Positions 39,674-49,368 are shown, numbered from the stretch's first letter. The stretch is 56,295 nt of DNA from an uncultured Afifella sp. (GCA_947259045.1 CAMYKZ010000039.1:1-56295), one strand, 5' to 3'. The notes: generated by a model from the sequence alone, not told the origin. Numbers and translations: made by a program.

Positions 39674-42600
39674 TTATTCGGCTGCCTGGCGTTCGCCTGG
39701 ACGAACGCGGCTGACGGTATTGCCCGGTGAGGTGGCGTCGTTCATCTCGACGACAGGCTGGCCGCGCTCGATCAATTGCATGAAGACGGCCAGGAGTGAG
39801 GGGATCAGCAGAAGCGTGACGAATGTCGACAGCGCCAGGCCGCCCAGCACCACTGCACCAAGTCCACGATAGAGCTCCGAACCGGCGCCGGGAAACAGTA
39901 CAAGCGGAAGCATGCCGAATATCGATGTCATCGATGACATGAAGATCGGTCGTATCCGGTTGGAGGTTGCCTCTTCGATGGCAGCACCGACCGTCATCCC
40001 TTCAAGCCTGCGGTGCTGCAGGCTTTGGTCGACAAGCAGGATGGCATTGTTGACGACGGTTCCGACAAGGATCACAAATCCGAGCATGGTCAGCATGTCG
40101 AGCGATTGCGGGTTATAGAGGTTCAAAATCGTCAGACCCGCCACGCCGCCGGCTGCAGCGACCGGAACCGCCACCATAATGATCAGCGGATACCAGAAAC
40201 TCTCAAACAGCACCGCCATGACCAGGAAGACGATGGCAATCGCAAGCAGCAGGTTTAGCTGCATCTCACCCCAGGTCGCCCGCAATTTGTCGGCCGTCCC
40301 CGACAGGCCGATGGAAACGCCGGGCGGCAAGCCGCCGGCCTTCAGCGGTGCGATGACATCGGTCTCCAGACGCTCCAGTGCGGCTTCAAGCGGCATGCCG
40401 TTGGCCGGCCGGATTTCCAGCGTAATCGTCTTCTGGCGCTCCTTGTGGCGTATCTCCGTCGGTCCGCCGACCAGCACGATGTCAGCCAACGCTTCAACCG
40501 GCAGAATGCTGCCGCCGGGAATGACAACCGGAAGCGCGCCGATGCCCTGGGTCTCGACGATCTGATTGTCCGGGCCGCGCAACATCAGGTCGATCCGCTT
40601 GCCGTCCACCGTAATCTCTGCGACGCGCAATCCGTCATTGAACGTGTCGACGGCCTCGCCGAGATCGCGCGCCGACAGCCCGGCATCGGCAAGCCTGACC
40701 GGATCAGGCAGGACACGCACTTCCGGAGCGCCCAGTTCGAGGCCCGGAAGCGGCCGGAACTGGTGGCCGTCCCGCTGCGGCAGAATCTGGCCGATTTGCC
40801 CTGTCGCCTGCAGCGCCACTCCCAGGATCGTTTCAAGATCCGGTCCGGAGATATCGACGTTGATCGACTTGCCGCCGCCCAGGCCGCGGCCGAATATCGA
40901 CGGCTGGGTCATGAAACCGAATGTTCCCGGCTCGCGAAACACCGGCGCGCGCAGCAGCGGGATCAGTTCACCCGCACGTTCCTGCTCGGCGGCAACCGCC
41001 GATGCGCCGACAAACGAATTTGACTGGGTGGTGACAAAGAAGAAATTCTCGATCTTCGGGGGCTCACCGGCCTCCGACTGCGGCCCGGAGACGCTGGCCC
41101 ATTGCTGGCGGACCGCCTGTTCAACGGTTTTTGCAATCTCCACGTTGGTTTCAAGATTGTAACCCGGCGGCGGCAGGATGACGCCGAAAACGAAGTTCTG
41201 GTTGCCGTCGGGCAGATATTCAAGCTTCGGCAGATAGAACCAGGCGCTGACAACGGCAGTCGCCGATATCACAATGGCGGCGACAAGTCCGGCCAATGGC
41301 CGGCGAACGACGAAGGCTGCGAAACCGCGAATGAATGTCACCAACAGGCCGGCAATGGCGTCGAGGCCGGGTATGCGCACCCGGGTTGCGCTGGTGCCGA
41401 CCGCGCCGAGCAGGCGCGAGGCGAGCGCGGGTATGACGGTGACGGCGACAATCAGCGACAACATGACGGAGACGGAAATCGCAACGGCGATATCGCGAAA
41501 CAGCTGGCCGACCTCCAGCTTCATCACCAGAATGGGAATGAACGCCATGACGGTCGTCAGCGCCGACACCAGAATGGCGCCCCAGACGCGGCTTGCGCCG
41601 CGATAGGCCGCTTCACGGACAGGCATGCCCGACTGGCGCAGCCGGTAAATGTTCTCCAGAACCACGATGGCCGCATCGACGACCATGCCGACGGCAAAGG
41701 CCATGCCGGCCAGCGATATCACATTGATGGAACGGCCGAGCGCGGCCATGGCGACAAAGGAACCGATGACGGAGACGGGAATCGCCAGGGACACAACCAG
41801 TGTCGCCCGGATGGAGCGCAGAAACAGCAACAGGATGAGAGCCGCCAGCGAGCCGCCGATCAGGATGTTGTTCTGAACCAGGTCAATGGCTGAGTTGATG
41901 TAGATTGTCTCGTCATAGACCTGACGGATCACGAGGCCCTCGCCTGGAAGAACGGCACGGTTCAGGTCGTCGACGACCTGGCGGACCCCGGCCATGGTCT
42001 CGATGACATTGGCGCCGGTTTCGCGCACCACGTTGACGACCACCGCCGGCTTGCCCAGATACCGGATGCGGGCCGTGGGCTCCTTGTAAGTCTCCCGCAC
42101 GGTGGCGATGTCGGCGACGCTCACACGGCCAAACCGGCCGGAAGCGCTGTCGCGGGTACTGCGGACGACGGTCGCGCCGATCTGGTCGGCGGTGGTGAAC
42201 TCGCCTTCGGTGCGGACGACGTAGCGGCGCTTGCCTTCTTCCACATCGCCGGCGGAGAACGAGATATTGGCGCGCTGTAACGCGCCGATCACTTCGCCCA
42301 CCGTCAGGCCGTAGGTCGCCAGCCCACTGGGTTGCACGACAACTTCCATCTCCCGCTCCGTGCCGCCGAACGCATTCGACTGGGCGACGCCTGGAACGCG
42401 CTCAAGGGCTTCGCGGACGAAATCGTCGACAAAATCGCCATAGGTATGAATGGCGCGCTGATTGCCCTCAGCCCGGGTGATCGTAAACCAGGCAATCGGA
42501 TTGTCATCGGCGCCGGCGGTCGACAGGGTTGGCTGGTCGGCTTCCGCCGGATATCCTGTGACCCGGTCAAGGCGGTTGGCGACCAGCAGCAACGCCCGAT

Positions 42601-42904
42601 CCATGTTCTGGGTGATGCCAAACTCGAGCGTGACTTCCGACCGGCCCGGCAAAGCCCGGGAAATCATGTCCTCAAGCCCTTCAAGGCCCTTCAGCGCATC
42701 TTCCTGCTTGTTGACGATCTCCCGCTCGATTTCAGCGGGTGCGGCGCCGAACCAGTCGGTGCCCACCGTAATGACCGGCTTGTTGACATCCGGCGCCAGC
42801 TGGATGGGGATCGAAATCAGCCCCAGCCAGCCGAACATGACAATCATCAGCACGCCGGCGATGACGGCAATCGGCCTTTCGATAGCAAGCTGGATCGGGT
42901 TCAT
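39674..42904 (-). CDS. Efflux RND transporter permease subunit
   Basis: A 1076-residue inner-membrane proton-driven efflux pump, full length. It has the AcrB-like start (NPIQLAIERPIAVIAGVLMI), twelve membrane helices in two halves and two large periplasmic loops. TM4 holds the proton-relay region GMVVDAAIVVLENIYRLRQS, in which one Asp of the AcrB pair (VDDAIVV) is Ala, as in some other RND subgroups. The second half has EMQLNLLLAIAIVFLVMAVLFE. It ends 15 bases from the adaptor gene, which is upstream on the minus strand. The substrate cannot be told; drugs or toxic organics are the usual cargo. Confidence 0.94.
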   Translation of the reverse strand: MNPIQLAIERPIAVIAGVLMIVMFGWLGLISIPIQLAPDVNKPVITVGTDWFGAAPAEIEREIVNKQEDALKGLEGLEDMISRALPGRSEVTLEFGITQNMDRALLLVANRLDRVTGYPAEADQPTLSTAGADDNPIAWFTITRAEGNQRAIHTYGDFVDDFVREALERVPGVAQSNAFGGTEREMEVVVQPSGLATYGLTVGEVIGALQRANISFSAGDVEEGKRRYVVRTEGEFTTADQIGATVVRSTRDSASGRFGRVSVADIATVRETYKEPTARIRYLGKPAVVVNVVRETGANVIETMAGVRQVVDDLNRAVLPGEGLVIRQVYDETIYINSAIDLVQNNILIGGSLAALILLLFLRSIRATLVVSLAIPVSVIGSFVAMAALGRSINVISLAGMAFAVGMVVDAAIVVLENIYRLRQSGMPVREAAYRGASRVWGAILVSALTTVMAFIPILVMKLEVGQLFRDIAVAISVSVMLSLIVAVTVIPALASRLLGAVGTSATRVRIPGLDAIAGLLVTFIRGFAAFVVRRPLAGLVAAIVISATAVVSAWFYLPKLEYLPDGNQNFVFGVILPPPGYNLETNVEIAKTVEQAVRQQWASVSGPQSEAGEPPKIENFFFVTTQSNSFVGASAVAAEQERAGELIPLLRAPVFREPGTFGFMTQPSIFGRGLGGGKSINVDISGPDLETILGVALQATGQIGQILPQRDGHQFRPLPGLELGAPEVRVLPDPVRLADAGLSARDLGEAVDTFNDGLRVAEITVDGKRIDLMLRGPDNQIVETQGIGALPVVIPGGSILPVEALADIVLVGGPTEIRHKERQKTITLEIRPANGMPLEAALERLETDVIAPLKAGGLPPGVSIGLSGTADKLRATWGEMQLNLLLAIAIVFLVMAVLFESFWYPLIIMVAVPVAAAGGVAGLTILNLYNPQSLDMLTMLGFVILVGTVVNNAILLVDQSLQHRRLEGMTVGAAIEEATSNRIRPIFMSSMTSIFGMLPLVLFPGAGSELYRGLGAVVLGGLALSTFVTLLLIPSLLAVFMQLIERGQPVVEMNDATSPGNTVSRVRPGERQAAE

Positions 42905-42919
42905 CCGCTGTATCTCCGG

Positions 42920-44062
42920 CTAATAGCTGACCGGCTGGCCGGGGCGCAGCCTTTCGTTGCCGCGTATGACCACCAGGTCGCCGTCTGCAAGACCGCTCAA
43001 CACTTCCAGTCTTGAACCGATCGAGGTGCCGAGGTCCACCGGTTGGCGCGCCGCCTTGCCGTCGCTGACAAGATAGACAATCGCGCCGGCCGGGCCCTGA
43101 ATAACGGCATCCTTGTGAACCGACAAAGCGTCGCGCAGATCGCTGACCGGCACTGCAACCGTCACCGCCTGGTTTTGCGCCAGCCCGGCCGGCGCGGCGG
43201 CAGACAGGCTGAAACGGACGGCTCTGGTCCGCGTGGCCGGATTTTCGTCGGGAATAACGCTACGCACGACAATGCCGATTGTTTCGGTGCCGATGCTGGC
43301 GCTCAACTGACGGCCCGGCGTCAGCCCGCGGATGCGGCCGGACGGCACGTCTGCTTCGATTTCCAGCGCCGTATCATCGAGCAGGGTCACAGTTGCTGCG
43401 CCGGCACTGAGATAGGCACCCGGCTGAGCCTGCCGGACAATGACCGTGCCGCTGTATGGCGCACGGATCTTGCTGTCGGCAAGATCGGCTCTGGCGATGG
43501 CGAGATCGGCTTCCGCACGCACGACAAATGCGTTCTTCTGGGCCAGCTCGGTTTTGGCGCGGGCGAGTTCAGCGGCGCTGTCCTCCAGCCGGGCGCCGGA
43601 ATAGGCGGCTGAGTTGCGCAACCGTTCCTGGCGATCGTACTGGACCTGTTTGATGGCAATATCGGCTTCAGCAGAGCGCACGGCGGCGACATCGATGGCC
43701 ATCAGCGCTTCGAGCCGCGTTATGGCAAGCGCAAAACGCGTATCGTCCAGTTCGACGAGCAGGTCGCCTGCAAGGACACGATCGCCGACCTCGACATGAA
43801 CGTCTTCGACCGGGCCGGAGACCCGCGCGGCAACGATTCCGGTGTTCCTGGTCACGAACCGGCCGATGACAGGAACAGTCTGGTCGACGTCCACCATCCT
43901 GACCTTGTCGACGCCGACAATTGCCGGCGGCGGACCGGCAGGCTTTGCGGCATCCGGCGCCTTCGGATCGCCGGCACTGTCCTGCGCGCCGACCGGCGGC
44001 GCCAGAAACAGCATGCCCGCAAACCATGCGGTTGCCAGCCTGTGTACAGTTGAAACCATCAT
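42920..44062 (-). CDS. Periplasmic adaptor (MFP) of the RND pump
   Basis: A 380-residue membrane-fusion protein with a signal peptide (MMVSTVHRLATAWFAGMLFL, cut near VGA), not an evident lipoprotein box. It has the lipoyl half-motifs VSGPVEDVHVEVGDRVLAGD and IRAPYSGTVIVRQAQPGAYL flanking a helical hairpin (about 120-220), then beta-barrel and membrane-proximal domains. It links the RND permease to an outer-membrane channel such as TolC, which is not in this window. I use ATG 44062; the frame opens at a TTG 18 bases earlier. It is first in the operon, followed by the pump gene. Confidence 0.92.
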   Translation of the reverse strand: MMVSTVHRLATAWFAGMLFLAPPVGAQDSAGDPKAPDAAKPAGPPPAIVGVDKVRMVDVDQTVPVIGRFVTRNTGIVAARVSGPVEDVHVEVGDRVLAGDLLVELDDTRFALAITRLEALMAIDVAAVRSAEADIAIKQVQYDRQERLRNSAAYSGARLEDSAAELARAKTELAQKNAFVVRAEADLAIARADLADSKIRAPYSGTVIVRQAQPGAYLSAGAATVTLLDDTALEIEADVPSGRIRGLTPGRQLSASIGTETIGIVVRSVIPDENPATRTRAVRFSLSAAAPAGLAQNQAVTVAVPVSDLRDALSVHKDAVIQGPAGAIVYLVSDGKAARQPVDLGTSIGSRLEVLSGLADGDLVVIRGNERLRPGQPVSY

Positions 44063-44269
44063 TCGTCCGGCCGCAGACAATCAGTTTGCGCTTGTTTCAC
44101 CATCAATCACGTCAATTCATCGTCCCAGCAGGTCTGTATACCCCAGTTGCATCCGCTGTGTAGCGGAAAACACAGGGCGGCAACTGTTTCTACGATTTGA
44201 ACCAAAACCTCCCGTCCCGCGTCTTATCGATGAGCGCCGGTTCAACGGCCGATATGAGGAGACGTCGTC

Positions 44270-44512
44270 ATGAAACAGATAGTGCAGGTTATTCTATTCG
44301 CCGCGTTTGCCGCAAACCTACAGGGTCAGGCGGCGGCATTTGACATGAAATCCTTCGCAGCACTGGCCGAACAGGCTGAACGGACGAGCACGCTGGTCAT
44401 GTCCATCGAAGGCGCAACCCGCAAGCCGGAGCGGGAAAAGACGGAATTTGTCAGCTATTGCGGCTTCATTTCGGGCCAGCCGGAAATATCATGCGAAACC
44501 GGGGCTGAATGA
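44270..44512 (+). CDS. Small exported protein, unknown
   Basis: An 80-residue protein with a signal peptide (MKQIVQVILFAAFAANLQGQ, cut near AAA) and a mature region of about 55 residues with two cysteines near the end (SYCGFISGQ and ISCETGAE) that could form one disulfide. A strong ribosome site (GAGGAG, about 8 bases before the ATG) supports real translation. It is divergent from the RND adaptor gene and convergent with the GGDEF-EAL gene. I do not recognise a family and suggest no function. Confidence 0.55.
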   Translation: MKQIVQVILFAAFAANLQGQAAAFDMKSFAALAEQAERTSTLVMSIEGATRKPEREKTEFVSYCGFISGQPEISCETGAE

Positions 44513-44531
44513 TCAACGTCAACCGCCGGGA

Positions 44532-46580
44532 TTATCCCGTAGCGCTGACACTTTCGTTTCTCTCGTCGTCGATATCCGTGTCGGCGGCTGGCGCATCGGT
44601 GTCTTCGTCAGGGCAGGACTGGTGGATCTGAATCCGGACATCCTCGGCAGAAATCGGTTTGCCGATCAGATAGCCCTGCATTTCCTCACAGCCTTCCTCA
44701 CGCAGAAACTGGACATGGTCCTCCGTTTCCACACCTTCGGCGATGACAGTGAAGCGCAGATTGCGTCCGAGGCCGAGAATGGCGCGGATGATTTCCACCG
44801 CCTGGGGATTTGTTCCGATGCTGTCGACAAACGAGCGGTCAATCTTGATCTTGTCAAAGGAGAACGACAGGATCGATGACAGCGAGGAATAGCCGGTGCC
44901 GAAATCGTCCATCGCAACGGATACGCCGATTGTCTTCAATTGCTCAAGCACGGACAGGGCACGGCCCGGATCGTCGATCAGCACGGTTTCGGTAATCTCA
45001 AGCTCCAGCCGGTCGGCTGAGAGCCCGCTGTCGGCGAGCGCGGAACGGACTGCGCCGGGCAGGTCGGTGTGGCCGATCTGTACTGCCGACACATTGACGG
45101 CGATGGCATGGGGAATCGGCCATCCGGCGGCAATTTCGCAGGCCCGTCTGAGGACCAGTTCTCCAAGCTGGATGATGAGGCCGTTCTCTTCCGCAATCGG
45201 AATGAATGTGTCAGGTGGAACCCAGCCGAGATAAGGATGGTTCCAGCGCGCAAGCGCCTCATAGCCGAAGATTTCCCGGCTTTCCACCAAAGCCTGGGGC
45301 TGGAAAAATACATCCAATTCGCCGCCCGCAACGGCGTCCTTCAGATCATTGGCCAGCGCCCGGCGCTCACGGATCGCCTTGTCGAGGCTTTCATCGAAAA
45401 CCGAAACATTCTCATGCGGGCTTGCCTTGGCCCGGTACATCGCCGAATCGGCGTTGGCCAGCAACTGCTCCGGCTCCGCACCGTGATCGGGATAGACCGA
45501 GACACCGACGGAAATGCCGGTGCGGACGAAATTGCCGTCGATGGTGAACGGCCGGTCCACGGCCGCGAGCAAACGGCGGGCCAGATCGGGAATGTCGGTG
45601 TCGTCATCGTCAAAGCGCTGCAGCGCGACAAATTCGTCGCCGCCGAAACGCGCCAGGTATTCATCATCCTTCAGGCAGCCCTGCAGACAGTCGGAAAGCT
45701 CCTTCAGGAGACCATCTCCGACCGCATGGCCGAACACATCGTTGACTTCCTTGAACTTGTTGAGATCGAGATTGAGCACCCAGAAGCCGGAGCGAAACAG
45801 ATCCGCCTTGCGCACTTCCGCATGCAGCCTGTCGGTAAAAGCCGTCCGGTTCGGCAGACCGGTCAGACTGTCATGGTGGGCGAGATAGGCGACCCGGAGA
45901 TCGGCCTCAAGCCGCTCTTCCTGCGAGCGCAGCCGTTCAGTGACATCGTGCAGCACCAGCACCGTGATGCCGTCCGGCAGCCGGGACACCTGACGTTCGA
46001 TGGTCCGGTCGCCGAGCAGCAGTTCCGGATGATCGAAATCGATGGCGTATTCGGCAAATTGTTCGACCGTCTCGGGTCCGCCGCCGATCAGGAACTGGGC
46101 CATTTCATTGAAGGCCGGATTCCAGATCGCCGGTGTTCCGTCTTCATTGACCAGAATGATGCCGGCGTCGGTGCTGTCGAGCACCGACTGAAGCAGACGC
46201 TGGCGGCCGACTGTGGCGATCGAATAGGAAATCGTCCGGCGCAGCAATTCCGGCGTCAACGAAGCTTGTGGCAGGATTTCAACGCCCTGCGCCTGCAGTG
46301 TGTCGTCGTCGGTCAGAGCATTGTCATTGTCCGACAGAAGGACAATCGGAATGTCGATGCCGGCGGTACGGACATTGATGACGAATTCGACGCTGGCGGG
46401 GGCAAAACTGTCTTCGCAGATGATGACATCGAAATGGAATTCCGCAATCAGCGTCATCGCCGCCAGCGGCGACCCGACCGAGCGTAATCGTGCATTGCAG
46501 CCGTCAAGCGCCTGCACGGCAGAATCAGCTGACGCGTCGTCGCCGACGATCAGTATGTTTACGGGATTCTTGTAATTCAT
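44532..46580 (-). CDS. GGDEF-EAL protein with degenerate receiver and PAS domains
   Basis: A 682-residue c-di-GMP signalling protein. The first part (about 1-120) resembles a receiver domain, but Glu replaces the phosphoacceptor (FDVIICED) and the late Lys is missing. A PAS-like domain follows (about 130-220, LDSTDAGIILVNEDGTPAIW). The GGDEF domain is intact (FGGDEFVAL), without a standard RxxD inhibitory site. The EAL domain is also intact (YEALARW, MDDFGTGYSSL, EGVETEDHVQFL). It can in principle both make and break c-di-GMP; which activity wins is unknown. It is a single gene on the minus strand. Confidence 0.9.
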   Translation of the reverse strand: MNYKNPVNILIVGDDASADSAVQALDGCNARLRSVGSPLAAMTLIAEFHFDVIICEDSFAPASVEFVINVRTAGIDIPIVLLSDNDNALTDDDTLQAQGVEILPQASLTPELLRRTISYSIATVGRQRLLQSVLDSTDAGIILVNEDGTPAIWNPAFNEMAQFLIGGGPETVEQFAEYAIDFDHPELLLGDRTIERQVSRLPDGITVLVLHDVTERLRSQEERLEADLRVAYLAHHDSLTGLPNRTAFTDRLHAEVRKADLFRSGFWVLNLDLNKFKEVNDVFGHAVGDGLLKELSDCLQGCLKDDEYLARFGGDEFVALQRFDDDDTDIPDLARRLLAAVDRPFTIDGNFVRTGISVGVSVYPDHGAEPEQLLANADSAMYRAKASPHENVSVFDESLDKAIRERRALANDLKDAVAGGELDVFFQPQALVESREIFGYEALARWNHPYLGWVPPDTFIPIAEENGLIIQLGELVLRRACEIAAGWPIPHAIAVNVSAVQIGHTDLPGAVRSALADSGLSADRLELEITETVLIDDPGRALSVLEQLKTIGVSVAMDDFGTGYSSLSSILSFSFDKIKIDRSFVDSIGTNPQAVEIIRAILGLGRNLRFTVIAEGVETEDHVQFLREEGCEEMQGYLIGKPISAEDVRIQIHQSCPDEDTDAPAADTDIDDERNESVSATG

Positions 46581-46909
46581 GTCCCTAACGGCGCAATTCC
46601 CGGCCTTTTTCCAGCCCTCGTTGTAGTTAACTTTGCTGTCAGAAAGGTTGATATGCGGGGGCGACCTCGCAACGGGGTAAATAATCCGGCAAGGATTTGC
46701 AGCGGATTTGTCGAAAATGGTCGGTGAAGGCAGGAAAGCCGGACTTTCTGCCGGATTTCAGCAGCTTCGGTCTCGAATTAAACCGATCAGTGCCGGTGGT
46801 TGCAGATCAGGGGAAGCTGCTGATCTGGCGCGTTTTCGAACCATCCTGAGCCATCAAAGCGGCTCAGGGTTGTTGGAAAGCGCTAAACGGAAACCGCCAT
46901 TGAACCGCG
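46581..46909. other. Intergenic region with a stem-loop after the hydratase gene
   Basis: 329 bases with no gene I can support. A perfect 8-bp stem (CCTGAGCC and GGCTCAGG, 46845-46868, 8-base loop) sits 42 bases beyond the stop of the minus-strand hydratase gene and may act as its terminator, though no T-run follows. The rest probably holds the GGDEF-EAL promoter, which I cannot place. Confidence 0.35.
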
Positions 46910-47710
46910 TCAGGGTTCCAGTCGAAGGATACATTTGCCCAGACCGGTAAACTCGATCTCGATTGTGTCACCGGCGTCGATCCACTGGGTCTGCACAACG
47001 GATCCCAGCGTGACATAGTCGCCTGCTTTCAGCGGCGTGTCCCGCTTCATCTGATGGTTTGCCAGCCAGGCCAATGCTGCGTATGGGTGGCCAAGGATCT
47101 CCGAACCGCTGGCCGAACCGGCGCGTTCGCCGTTGATCCACATCGTTCCGGCCGTTTCCTTCAGCGCCCCGCCGTCGGCCGCGGACGGCTGGCCGAGAAC
47201 ACAGCCGGCATTGAAAAAATTCTCGGCAACGAGCGCCGGCGTTGAAACCGTCCTGAAATCGGTCCACCGGTCGTCAACCAGCTCGATACTGGCCATGGCC
47301 GCGCGGACGAAGCTGTCACACGATTCAATTGAAAACGGCTGGTCGGCGACCATGTCCCTGTCGATCCGGACGGCAATCTCACATTCGACGCCCGGTCGGC
47401 AAAGGCTCGAGCGGCTGAACGTACCGCTGTCATGAAAGACGTCCCCGTCGAACATTTTTCCGGCGCAGGGATGCGGAATGCCAAGATAGTCCTGCATCAC
47501 GGCTGTGGTGCAACCGATCTTGTAGCCGACCGGCGTGCCGTAACCTGTCTGCGCCAGCATCCCGTTCAGCCGGTCCTGCATGAAATAGCTCTCGTCGAGC
47601 GTTTTCGGCCGCAGACGATCCGGCAGATCATCGATGGGATCGGCATGTGTGCGGACCGACAACAGCATTCGGGCCGCTTCATCCACCAGTGCCTCGTCGT
47701 GCTCATTCAT
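46910..47710 (-). CDS. 2-keto-4-pentenoate hydratase-like enzyme (FAH family)
   Basis: A 266-residue enzyme of the MhpD/HpcG hydratase group within the fumarylacetoacetate hydrolase family. The core includes CTTAVMQDYLGIPHPCAGKM, CRPGVECEIAVRIDRDM with the metal-binding glutamates (E-x-E), and GDYVTLGSVVQTQWIDAGD at the end. Such enzymes hydrate 2-oxo-4-enoates from meta-cleavage of aromatics, or decarboxylate related oxo-acids. No ring-cleavage dioxygenase is nearby. It is divergent from the Liv-type transporter genes, so both may share control, and its substrate may relate to what they import. Confidence 0.87.
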   Translation of the reverse strand: MNEHDEALVDEAARMLLSVRTHADPIDDLPDRLRPKTLDESYFMQDRLNGMLAQTGYGTPVGYKIGCTTAVMQDYLGIPHPCAGKMFDGDVFHDSGTFSRSSLCRPGVECEIAVRIDRDMVADQPFSIESCDSFVRAAMASIELVDDRWTDFRTVSTPALVAENFFNAGCVLGQPSAADGGALKETAGTMWINGERAGSASGSEILGHPYAALAWLANHQMKRDTPLKAGDYVTLGSVVQTQWIDAGDTIEIEFTGLGKCILRLEP

Positions 47711-48129
47711 CGTTATTCCAACATATAAGCGTCAATAGATCCGTGACCGACACTGGAGCGCGGTCAGTCTCGCGCCTTCGCGGCCTATGTGAGGCTGAGC
47801 GCATTATTAGCCGATTTTCGACCATGTCAGAACGGCAAATGACGAATACCATCGGCTGTTGGCGGTATTTTGAAAATGTTGTCAATTTTCGGGCCGGATT
47901 TTATTTGCTGGCTGAACAAAATCAGTCTCTAGCCTTTCAAGGAAAGACAGAATAGTCTCAATTCCGATTGTTGCGTCTAGATCGATACGGACCGGCAATT
48001 AGGGACAAGATGACGTCATTGGTGGAGGAAACAGGCAAGAGGAGGCTCGCGAAACGTGATGCCGGACTTGCCGATCTCCTCGGTCGTGACGACAACATCT
48101 AATAAGTAAAAAAACGACAGGAGAAGATT
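47711..48129. other. Divergent control region between hydratase and Liv transporter genes
   Basis: 419 bases. An inverted repeat GATTTT-N15-AAAATC (47897-47923) is a weak operator candidate. A short leader frame lies at 48010-48102. The binding-protein ribosome site GGAG is at 48120-48123, 6 bases before the ATG. I see no convincing -35/-10 pair and no larger gene. Confidence 0.4.
48010..48102 (+). CDS. Possible 30-residue leader frame before the Liv binding protein gene
   Basis: An ATG with AGGGA 5 bases upstream opens a 30-codon frame (MTSLVEETGKRRLAKRDAGL, then ADLLGRDDNI) that stops 27 bases before the binding-protein ATG. It is basic and helical with no run of a single amino acid, so it is not a standard attenuation peptide. 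It could be chance; it is listed because of its position and ribosome site. Confidence 0.2.
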   Translation: MTSLVEETGKRRLAKRDAGLADLLGRDDNI

Positions 48130-49320
48130 ATGAAATCACTGATGAAAATGGCCATGGCCACTACGTTGTTGACTTCGGTCGCGACGACGGCTTTGGCCGA
48201 GGAAATCAAGCTCGGCGTATTTCTGGGCTTTACCGGCGCCATTGAATCCATCGTCGCAGACATGGGGCCTGCAGCCGAACTTGCAATCAAGGAAGTGAGC
48301 GACAGCGGCGCATTGCTGGACGGAACCACGGTGAAGGCGGTTCGCGGCGATACGACCTGTACCGATGCCGCAGTTGCAACGGCTGCAGCGGAGCGCCTCA
48401 TCACAGCCGAAGGCGTCAAGGCGATTATCGGTGGTGACTGCTCAGGCGTCACGACAGCAGCGTTGCAGAATGTTGCGGTTCCAAACGGCACAGTGATGAT
48501 ATCGCCATCGGCAACATCTCCGGCTCTGTCGACTGTGGAAGACAACGGCCTGTTCTTCAGAACGGCACCATCTGATGCCCGCCAGGGGCAGATCGTTGCC
48601 GATATTCTGACCGAGAAGGGTGTCAAGACAATCGCTCTGACCTACACCAACAATGATTACGGCAAGGGTCTTGCTGACAGTATCGAGACGAATTTCAAGG
48701 CTGCCGGCGGCACGGTGACGATTGTCGCGGCGCACGAAGACGGCAAGGGCGATTACAGCGCGGAAGTCGGCGCACTGGCTTCGGCCGGCGGCGAGGTCCT
48801 GGTGGTTGCAGGTTACATTGACCAGGGCGGCAAGGGCATCATCCAGGCGTCGCTCGATGCCGGGTCATTCGACACATTCTACCTCCCCGACGGCATGGTC
48901 GGAGATACATTGCCGCAGGCCATCGGCCCTGACCTCAACGGGTCTTACGGTGCAAATCCGGGCACCGACAGCCCCGGTGCCGTCAAGTTTGCCGAAATGG
49001 CGACGGCCGCCGGTTTCAAGGCCGGGCCGTTTTCCGCTGAAACCTATGATGCGGCGGCGCTGATCATGCTGGCCATGCAGGCGGCAAATTCGACAGACAG
49101 TGCAAAGCTGAAAGACAAGGTTATGGATGTCGCCAACGCACCGGGCGAGAAGATCTTTCCCGGCGAGCTGGCAAAGGGTTTGAAAATCCTCAAAGACGGC
49201 GGCGATATCGACTATGTCGGCGCATCGGCGGTTGAACTTATCGGGGCTGGTGAAAGTGCCGGCAACTACCGCGAGATCGTGATCGAAGACGGTGCCGTCA
49301 AAGCGGTCAATTATCGCTAG
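48130..49320 (+). CDS. Branched-chain-type ABC transporter substrate-binding protein
   Basis: A 396-residue periplasmic binding protein (LivJ/LivK family, Peripla_BP_6 fold) with a signal peptide (MKSLMKMAMATTLLTSVATT, cut near ALA). Two-lobed core features are IKLGVFLGFTGAIESIVADM, VKAIIGGDCSGVTTAALQNV and LTYTNNDYGKGLADSIETNF. Members bind leucine-type amino acids, amides, urea or aromatic acids; the Liv label covers the family, not a proven ligand. It is the first gene of a five-gene transporter set and is followed by a strong hairpin, which should make it more abundant than the downstream genes. Confidence 0.93.
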   Translation: MKSLMKMAMATTLLTSVATTALAEEIKLGVFLGFTGAIESIVADMGPAAELAIKEVSDSGALLDGTTVKAVRGDTTCTDAAVATAAAERLITAEGVKAIIGGDCSGVTTAALQNVAVPNGTVMISPSATSPALSTVEDNGLFFRTAPSDARQGQIVADILTEKGVKTIALTYTNNDYGKGLADSIETNFKAAGGTVTIVAAHEDGKGDYSAEVGALASAGGEVLVVAGYIDQGGKGIIQASLDAGSFDTFYLPDGMVGDTLPQAIGPDLNGSYGANPGTDSPGAVKFAEMATAAGFKAGPFSAETYDAAALIMLAMQAANSTDSAKLKDKVMDVANAPGEKIFPGELAKGLKILKDGGDIDYVGASAVELIGAGESAGNYREIVIEDGAVKAVNYR

Positions 49321-49332
49321 GAACTGAGAGCG

Positions 49333-49368
49333 AAGGAGGCCGGGCGTCGTCGAGTGCCCGGCCTCCTT
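49333..49368 (+). terminator. Terminator-like hairpin between binding-protein and ATPase genes
   Basis: A perfect 13-bp stem (AAGGAGGCCGGGC at 49333-49345, its complement at 49356-49368) with a 10-base loop is followed by GTTTGC. It starts 12 bases after the binding-protein stop codon and ends 25 bases before the next start. A partial terminator here would lower expression of the membrane and ATPase genes relative to the binding protein, a familiar pattern in such operons. Confidence 0.7.

Noticed and set aside
45069..46487. 472-codon plus-strand frame opposite the GGDEF-EAL gene
   Set aside because: The minus-strand protein has intact GGDEF and EAL motifs; the opposite frame is low-quality sequence without a fold signature.
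46708..46950. 80-codon plus-strand frame after the GGDEF-EAL gene
   Set aside because: It lacks a ribosome site and family features and overlaps the 3' end of the hydratase gene.
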